Below are positions 55,566 to 64,000 of a stretch of 64,000 bases of DNA, piece by piece. A program made the position numbers and the translations under genes. Positions within the stretch are counted from its first letter, which is position 1, and every line of letters begins with the position of its first letter. Under the pieces are notes generated by a model. The model was not told the DNA's origin. It made no database searches and saw nothing but the letters and a program-made list of their open reading frames with translations. The DNA is from Isoetes taiwanensis (Eukaryota > Streptophyta > Lycopodiopsida > Isoetales > Isoetaceae), in contig JAJEKV010000002.1 of assembly GCA_021234155.1 (NCBI GenBank), positions 22,460,942 through 22,524,941 of the forward strand, read 5' to 3'.

Positions 55566-58500
55566 CAAAATGGAAGTTGGGATCCATTTCCCTTTTCGCA
55601 TTTATTGTCTGTTGTGGAGGTTGGCTATGGGCGGACCCAGGATGTTTAGCTTCAATACGGAAGCTTACTGCAGAGCCGATGAAAGTACGAACTTTTGAAG
55701 CACCAAGGTGATTGTTTGCATCGGGGATTGTTTTGAAGTATGTAAGTTTGAATCTTTGAAGTTTAAGGCATGTTGTAGGATGTGCTAGATTTGAAGTTTA
55801 AGGATCTGCCGGATCTGTTGGGATCACCCGGATCTACGTGCTTAGAACCTTGATTAGCGAGGAAAACAAAGAAGCGGGGCAGGTTAGCGGGGAAACCACG
55901 ATTGCACGTGAGAGCGAGGGCGGATTTTTAAAGCAGGCGGTTTTTACATGGTCGGGGGATTTTGAAGCCTAAGGCGGATTTTTGAAGCTTTGAGCGGATT
56001 TTGTGATTAACGTTCCTTGTTGTTTGGAGAAACTACGTGCGGCTTCTATTGCATAAGCATTGGCATTTTCACCGACGCTCCCGAGCGACCGGCATTTTCG
56101 ACATTTGAACATGCACGCAAGAGCCATAGCCATAGCCATTGAGGCATCTCTGCAAAGGAGCCATCAGAAGAAAGGAAAAACGAGGACATTGGGAAGCAAG
56201 AAAAGGCCAACACAAGAACCGGTCCGAAAATGATGATGTATGCGGAATGTTGCATCCCCAACTTCCATTCGCATGGGAGAGCGATGCCACATAGCATCAC
56301 CATTGAACTTCAATAAAATGGAGATTAACTTCCATTTTGTATTTAATGAACCAGCACTTATACCGCTGCGGTAAGGCAAACTCTAAATGCTCACAACATG
56401 TAAATTAATTTATGCATCAAACAAGAATATTTTTTGTTTTCTCTTTAAAAGGGTTGTCTTCCGTCATATAAGTCGATCTCATTTTTCTTTGATGTAAATA
56501 ATATTTTCATTTTCTGAGGGGGAAAAAACTTGAGGGAGACATGTGTACATTGAAAAAATAACACAAAAAATTAAAGAACAATATAAATTAAAAAGAGATG
56601 TCGTATGAGATGACCCAAAATTCTATAAAGGATCTGCTCTGGCTACGGGATCTGCTTTATTTTTTATTTCCCCTCATTCGCCACGGCTACTTTCGTGCGT
56701 GCGCACCCACTGTTAAACCATAGTAAAAGAAAGCCAATCTTTGAAGCAACAAATAGCGAGGAGGAATAGCGGATGCTTGAGAAGAGGAAGAATGGAAATA
56801 TAAGGAACAACTAGAACCAAGATGGAATGCATACGACGCTGAGGAGCCATGCATTAGGATAGGATACCAAAAGGATACACTTCGGCAATCATTTGTAGTG
56901 ATAAACAAGCCTTGTAGCTAGGAACACTACTTGGTTGAACCTCTGGACAATCAAAGAGGCGGTGCTCAAAAGAGTCTCAGCGGCTGAAAATGAGAAGCGG
57001 GCATCTTGTAAATATCACGAGGATCATATATCAATTTTGGAAGGCGCGTGTCACGCGGGGCACCTATGGATAACACTTGCCACCATAGTACAAAGACTTT
57101 GGGTGGAGCAACCTATCCCAAAGCCATCGCCATGTATGACACAAAGTCGATGTAGGTCATGAGTGCCACCCATCACAGCATTTGGAGGGCTATGGTGTTA
57201 AAAAGAGGCGATATACTGACCTGACAAAGTGCTTGCCTTTGTAATGAATATTTTCATGACAATCTTATGGCACTCTTGCTGAAATTGACAGATAGTAGGC
57301 AACCAGCTTCATACCATGGCAGACCTAGAGACTAGCACGCTTTAGAATCCGCCGTCTCTCTATGTAAGGGGATGAGCCCGTCTCTTTGCCGATGGAGAAT
57401 GCTTGAGATGCAGCGTGTTTTACCAGCATGGAGTCTCCAATAGGGTGGCAGATGGAAGGGCATTGCGAAGAAAAAGATCTTTGGCTGCTATCTTTGTCAA
57501 CGAGCTTCAAAGCCGGAAAGCGCATTTGCAAAGTCTGAGAAATAAATGCCAGTGGACTGGTTTCACATCCTTTTTTTGCCTAGAAGGATCTGTTGACCAA
57601 GAGCTTGTTTAGAAGGTGTAAGCCGGAGAATTATCTTCACACCATTGAGGAGTCTCAAATGAACTTTGAAATACGGACTTTGCTCTGCGATGAAGTCCAT
57701 CATACGAACCACACGCCCATTGGGGAAGGATGCGCCGACCACGCCACCTTAATCACATCGCAGCTTCACCGATTACCGCCCATATAAAGTTCAAACTATT
57801 GCAATGAGCTCCATTACTATGTTCTATAGGGGCTAGCAGGTATGGATGCCATATAAACATACTAAGGTGACAGCCCCTTTATGTCACGACCATAAAGACA
57901 ACTTGCTATGGACCTACAGAACAAGTGCGTCTCCAAACCCTTAATGATCTCTTCCCATGCAGCTCCCATAGTAGCATGGATGCTACTTTGGAATCCCCAA
58001 CAACTTGTTAGCTGTCCATGCGCAGTAATTTCCATGGATAATGCGTGAACACTGCGTGGGTTAGGTATCAATGTCCATAAGCACAATACACTTCTGCCGC
58101 AGGAAGCGATTGAAAAAGTGTCTAGAGCAATTTGGCGGGCTGCGATTCTCGGCAGTACAACTAGAAAGAGGAACATATGATACGCGCAGCCCGGTTTACA
58201 AACCTCTTGTGTACCATCCACTCCGATTCACCAAGACCATGGAGAGAATAAGCTGCTGGCGTTGCGACGATGAATAACTGACAAGCCTACCAGGCGGTAT
58301 GAAAACAAGATAAGGGGCATCCTGGCGAAGATACCACGGCCCAAGTGAGAGGCATCTGACTGACTCACCCATAGAACATAACTACTTGATGGCGGCGAGG
58401 AGACGCAGAAGCTTCATAATGTCGTGTGAATTGTTCCTCAATTGATCTTAGCATATAAGCGGCGCATGAATTCCCAGCTAACTAGCGTACAAGCCTTTTG

Positions 58501-61230
58501 CAAAATCCAGAAGCTTAAGGTACGCACAGGCGGAGTTTTGCCGATAATTCCTAAATGCTTGATACTTAACATTATTGATACATCATTTTGGGAATGAATT
58601 TCTGCCAAGATGGACTTCTATACCTTAAAGCCTTGGCCGAAGATCTTCTCTGAGATGACAATAATAAGGTGATGGTAGCCCGATGCGAATAATTAAGGAT
58701 CCATGACCTTAGGGATAGGTGAGATAGCAAGCGTATTTACGAATTCTATCCCAAGCGGTGGACCCAGAAGTCACAAAAAGCGACATACATCTCGGAATCA
58801 GCCCTTTCATTTCTACTCCTTTGTGGTTGCGCCTAAAATGGCGCTTGACTCTATTAGGTATAATTTTTTGGTATAATTTAGAAAGCATGGGATACTTAGC
58901 ATTCTATCATTACGCCATTCTTGACTTGTAGTAATAAGACAATACTTTTAGAATTCGTCTGACATATTTAATATCTGAGAAAAGCCAAGCACTTCTTCAT
59001 TTGATACATGAACACAAATGAGGGAGCGGAGACAAAGAAGCATAATCCCGAGTTTCGTAAACATCATGGGATCAACATCATGATGGGCGCAAATAATCAC
59101 ATGGAGCTTACTTATGCATATTAGAGTTTTCATGTTTGATATAAGAAGATCATTATTCTTAAATGCTCTCTTGGAGCAAACCAATAGACATCTATTATGA
59201 AAAGATGCTGATTAGTGACATTCTAGAATCCGTCTTATGCATTCTAGAATGGCCAAAAAACAATTTTTTTATGTATTCTAAACATGTTGTGCATGATTAC
59301 CATGTTGAAAATATTTTTAGAGTATGTAAAGCATGTTATTTTCTATAATCTGCATGTTTTTTAAAAACCATGTATTTGTGATCAGGTTGGAATGTGATTT
59401 GTTTTGAACAAAGATACTTTATGTGCTATATCTGTTAACATTGCAATAGTCAAGCAAAATTTCATGAACACATTCTAATGGTTTTAGTTTAGAAACATGG
59501 TGTGGGTCTCTATTCGGTAGAAATATGTAGGTGAGGGTAAACTCGATCATTTTCAAAGGGTTTTATCTAGACTGTTTACGGATTACCGGGATGAAACATT
59601 ACAAGGTGATTCTTAGCCAGATGCCATGGCATAGAAATTTATTGGTTATGAACTCAATTTACGGTAATAACCAAAGTGTCCGGTTGATTGATTGTGGCCA
59701 TCGTGTTTTGAGGCATCACTCTTTTGTATACTTCACTTGCCGTAGCAGCATGTTTTCTCCCTTAAGAGGTGGGAGTCAACTCCTTCGCTAGCATATGGTA
59801 CTTGCTCCCATTTTGTATTTAGAGAATTTCTAATAGAAGATAACTTGTTACCATTCTGTTGTGTTAGGGAACAAGAGAGAATATCCAATGGTTAACAAAA
59901 GAAAAAAGGGATAAGGAACCAGTTAGGCATATATGGAAGCCACTCAATAGCCAATTTGTGACGTAACTAGTAAGACCTTGAAGGTAAATATGATTTAGTG
60001 ATTAGTGATGTAATTCTATTCAAATGGCTATGATATGGATAAAATTAATCCAATTCATATATTAACTAACCTCAATTTCCTTTTCTTTACCTTCAGAAGC
60101 CCAAGCACCTGCTGACGGAGTTTTTTTTTTTTTTAAACTCTAGCTATAAATCAACTGCAGAAGGGACATCACATTATGCGTTTGATCTCACCCTCAAAGA
60201 TACGCGCTACTTCTTTTGTTTTACAAAGAGACCAAGATTGCTTTGATTTTGCCCACAGCCTGAACAAGCTCCCCAGTTGCCATGTTGTGGGGGACAAAAC
60301 TGGGTCGCCGATTCAGTCCCACCGGTCGTGGGACCCCTCCTAATCCATCCATCCATACATTCCTTACTCTTCCATCTAAACTCCTCCATTTACTCTTTTT
60401 TTTTCCATCTAGAATTCATCATCTTAATTCTATATTCCTATCCAAGATTAATAAAGTATGCTCTCTTCTTGGGTACTTCCATAACCAACTTGAAGTATCT
60501 TACATGCCAAACCCAAAAGCTTCCACTACACCGGCAAATGACAAACTCATATGCATAATATTGGAAGTTCTTTTAACTATGCTTCAACCACCAATTGATA
60601 AGAATACAGCTTCAACCTGCAAGAATTAAGATTTAGTAAAATACAAATTATAGTGTTGCATTAAATGGGTGGGGCAAAATAGTTCGCGGCATTAGACAAA
60701 TATGAAAATGGATACTGGTCAGAACCTGTAGTGAGAAGAAGAACAAGCCTTCATAGCACGGCAATTTCTTAAGGTAAACAGCTTGCCTTTCATTTCTAAA
60801 AGTTAACGCTCAACAGATCAATCCACATCCAAATTGGCATGGATACAGATTATATCTCCCTTTTTCATTTTTTTGGGTAAGAAATACTGCCTTGCTGTTA
60901 TGGTCTTTCTGTCCAGGATTTCTCAAACTTTGTCCAAGGAGGCTTCTCCTCTTCCTGACTTCCTTTACAATGCTGAATTTACTTGGCGGGACCTAACAAC
61001 CAGGGATCTATGCATGGCATTTTGGAAGAAAGTGCGAGAAATTTAGGGGTAGCAGGCGTGTGCAGTAAGCTTCTGGACCGTAGTGGGCTTGATTCAGTTT
61101 CCATCTTGGTGACGCTATCTTATCCGGATTTTTGCTTACCATAGGATGTCTTATTGAAACAAACAAGTATTTTGCAAGATTGCAGAACCAGTAGTACATG
61201 GGCTGCGATTCTCCTTGGCCCCATGCCAAG
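55566..61230. other. gene-poor region
   Basis: Many short overlapping frames, none with a recognisable domain. Patches at 55850-56050 are built of repeated GCGGATTTTTGAAGC-like words. CATTCTAGAATG-like words occur at 59220-59250. Confidence 0.35.
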
Positions 61231-61239
61231 CTTGATCAA

Positions 61240-63260
61240 GGCCGTGTTGCTGTTATATTGCACAACATGATGGGGTTTCAGCTGTGAAGGTAGCAATTAT
61301 GTCTTTATTGCAGTTCTTAAAGCATGTGCAATGATGAACATTCTTCCACAGGTGAGAGTTATTCATTACTGGATCTTTAATGTGATTACGTGTATGTATT
61401 TGTAAGGCTCACTCTGGTGACACATATATACCAAATGTAGAAATCTAGATAGAGGCATGCACTGTTTTCTATTATTTGCCTAGTAAAGATGTATGGTATC
61501 CTGGGAGCAATGATTGCAGGATATGCTCATCATGGAGAATGTCATTTGGCATTTCAGTTCTTGGGATACAGAAGAGGCGTCAGTAATTTATATATGTAGA
61601 GGTACAATCATCTCAGCGTATACACAATCTGGTATTAAGGGTGTTCAGGCTCTTCAATGTTTTCAGGATATTATGAAGGCAGGGCATAAAAACCAGACAG
61701 CGTTACATTTCTTGGTGTGTCTTGAAAGCACCCATACACATGCAGGTGTAGAAGATACTCATTCACAAGAGGGTATAGAAAATGCACTCTCCAATCAGGA
61801 GCTTTAGATAGCACCCTGTGGTTGACATATGCGTAAGTGTGGTAATATAGATGCAGCATTCGAAGTCTTTGATGCAATGCCAGAAAGATGTAGATATCCT
61901 GGACTACGGCGGTGCAGGATACGTCCAACTTGGACAAGGTAAACTGGCCTAGAATGTTTTGAAAGATACAGGAGGAGGCATCAAAGCTAGTGAAGTCACA
62001 TTTTCTACTGCTTTGAAAGCATGTACCCTCGTTAATTCGATGATAGCAAACAACAAGCTTATTCATGCTGAAGTAATAAAAACGGTTTCCAATCAGATAA
62101 TGTTCACAGGAATACCCACAGTAGATATGTACCAAATGTGGGAGGACATAGGAGAGGCTTCAAAACTAACTGGGAGATCTCACAACAAAGATGTATGATA
62201 TCATAAGTTGCAATTGTTGAAGGAATTATACAGCATAGGAAAGCTTCTCTAGCTATATAGACGCTTTTCAGAAAATGCAAAGAGCGGTGTAAAAAACAAA
62301 TAAGTCATATTCTTGAGCATTTTGAAAGCATGTGGAAGCATAGGAGCGATATTATATGAAGGAGGATAGTCCGCCAGTCAAGTTATAAAATAGATACCAG
62401 TTAGACATTTAAGGTGGGGCTACTATGGAGGAGATATGTATACCAAATTAACAGTCTTGAAGAGGCAGATAGAGTCTTCAATGAATTGCATAGTCAAATG
62501 TGTGGTGTCGTAGGATGCAATTATTACAGGGTATGCTTGGCAAGGAGGCGGTCTTGCTTGGCTCTGGAATGTTTTGAGAAAGAATGCAACACAAAACATA
62601 GAGCCAAGCAGAATCACATTTTTGAGTGTTTTGAAAGCTTGTGCTGAGTATAGGAGCACTGGAACAAGGAGATATTCGCAGTCACATTAGAAGAACTGGA
62701 TACACCGACACTTTCTTAGGTAATATTTTAGTTGATATATTTCACTAAATGTGGAAATCTGGAGGGAAGCCATGATATTTTTTAAATAATTGCTGATCAG
62801 ATATGTAGTTTCATAGGGTGCAATCATTGGAGGGTACTATTTAGGAGGGAAAGGCTTTCAGGCCCTGGATCATTTTGAACAAATGGAACAGGAGGGTGTG
62901 ATGCCAGACGAGGTTTTATTTGCTAATGTACTTTATTTGCATGTGCAGTCATGCTGGCCTAGTTGATCAAGGTCCATTCTATTTATCTCCATGAAAGAAT
63001 GTGTGGACTAATGCCGTCTTCTCATATCACTTGCTTGGATTGATGATCTTCTAGGCGTGCAGGATGTCTTGATGAGGCTTTAGATTTGCTTGAGATACCA
63101 TTGAACCCAAATGTGTGGCGTGAACCCAACTTTGCTTTCAGTGCTTATGCGATTACGCCGGCGGCATCAAATAGCAAGACATTGCTTTGAACAACTGTCC
63201 ATCTGGTGACTTCAATACTGGTGGTTCTGGTGGTTATGTTCTCTTGTCAAATATTTGTGA
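61240..63260 (+). pseudogene. PLS-type pentatricopeptide repeat protein with E-domain remnant, broken
   Basis: Repeat remnants in order and in changing frames: NYVFIAVLKACAMMNILPQ (about 61295-61350); SWGAMIAGYAHHGECHLAFQ (about 61500-61560); TIISAYTQSGIKGVQALQCF (61605-61665); RKCGNIDAAFEVFDAMPE (61830-61885); KASEVTFSTALKACTLVNSM (61980-62045); LEEADRVFNELHSQM (62455-62500); ALECFEK (62560); PDEVLFANVL (62905-62935). Then DLLG, LDEALDLLEIP, TLLSVLMRLRRRHQIARHCF and GGYVLLSNICDI (63040-63265) match the E motif of plant organelle RNA-editing PPR proteins. Stops occur in every repeat. There is no DYW domain. Known members bind organelle RNA one base per repeat; this copy is dead. Confidence 0.85.
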
Positions 63261-63265
63261 TATAA

Positions 63266-64000
63266 GGCATATTGGAAGAAAATAATGGAGAATACCTGGG
63301 GCTGGAAGTAGTCAGGCCTTAATTTTAAGTCATTTATAATTCATTAAAGTACTGTGGTACTCACAGCAGGCAGTAGGATTCTTTTAAAGATGGCACTAGA
63401 GCATGCCTTTTGTTCCATTTTGCTTCACTCCTACAAAAGAATGAGAATTACTGCAAACCCTACAAATAGTGGGGATGTACAGTTTGTCTTCTATGGACTT
63501 CCTTTATTTACAATTTTTTTTTAGAACTGGCAGTTTGAACAAGGGATGCAGGCAAAACATGGAAAAAGGATAGCTTTTCAAATACTTATAAAACACCTCT
63601 AAGCGTATGTTCAGGCACAGGCTTTCATGTTTGGCCATATAGACAAATGGCGCCATGGAACGAATGATTCTATAGCGCATTACTGTTTGTTGTTTTGAGA
63701 GTTAAAAGCAGTGGAAGCTCATGGCATTTTGGGTAAGATTTGGACTTTTCATTATCTTCTATTTGGGGTGCATTTGGGTTGGTTGAGTAGCTACGGCTGA
63801 TGGAAGGGAAGGAGTTCGGTCATGTTAGCCTTCCTGTTGCATCAAAGGATTAGCACCTTGGCAAATGGGACATGGAGGAGAGGGAAGGAAAAAAAAAGTT
63901 ACTAAAGGATGTGTAATTTGTACTGAGCACTTTAATTTATGGGATGACAGGAATGTATTGCCCTCCCAAAGCTACCTGCATGATGCTTGAGCATTGGAAA
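63266..64000. other. spacer after the PPR relic
   Basis: No feature recognised; a DYW domain, if it ever existed, is not visible. Confidence 0.4.

Noticed and set aside
1-64000. tRNA, rRNA or snRNA genes
   Set aside because: I looked for tRNA A/B box pairs and conserved rRNA or U-RNA words by eye and saw none; a covariance-model search would be needed to exclude them.

Overview
The window looks like land-plant nuclear DNA. It has spliced genes with GT-AG introns, a plant-type WNK kinase, a chloroplast-type quinone oxidoreductase relic, a PLS-type PPR relic and many decayed copia, gypsy and LINE elements. The wording of the PPR relic, the long transposon-rich spacers and a DUF7869-type gene suggest a fern or another spore-bearing plant. 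That is inference: no marker gene proves it.

Layout. 1-4125: an internally deleted Ty1/copia element whose 3' LTR contains a LINE fragment; its right end lies inside a histone H3-like reading frame (4126-4971). 5222-10433: a minus-strand, multi-exon gene with a ParB/DGQHR-like domain, a possible DNA-methylase relic and an FCP1/NIF-type HAD domain. Its 5' half is open; its 3' half is broken by frameshifts. A short divergent gene starts at 10555. 11277-13660: two minus-strand units with duplicated TATA promoters. 14050-16976: a broken DUF7869 gene. 17160-20245: a gypsy gag-protease-RT relic. 21095-21879: an apparently intact five-exon proteasome assembly chaperone gene (PBAC4/PSMG4-like), assembled here from small exons. 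23253-25826: an intact WNK kinase with no coding intron. 27500-29060: a gypsy RT/integrase relic. 32711-33650: a quinone oxidoreductase pseudogene. 34911-39440: copia gag and gypsy LTR debris. 40901-44060: a minus-strand copia pol relic. 44060-61200: almost gene-free, with one copia gag relic. 61240-63260: a PPR pseudogene.

The two best candidates for working cellular genes are the PBAC4-like gene and WNK, which are convergent. Most other genic sequence is relic. The most unusual feature is a set of three unrelated short palindrome families, each confined to its own part of the window and arranged in small arrays. They are CACGCCaGGCGTG (5.9-13.7 kb, in introns and upstream of TATA boxes), TGTATTCyrGAATACA (32.0-34.9 kb) and GGTATAAATTTATACC (48.0-53.2 kb). 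Two of the arrays have a period of about 31-32 bp.

All reading was by eye; no alignment or database search was run.
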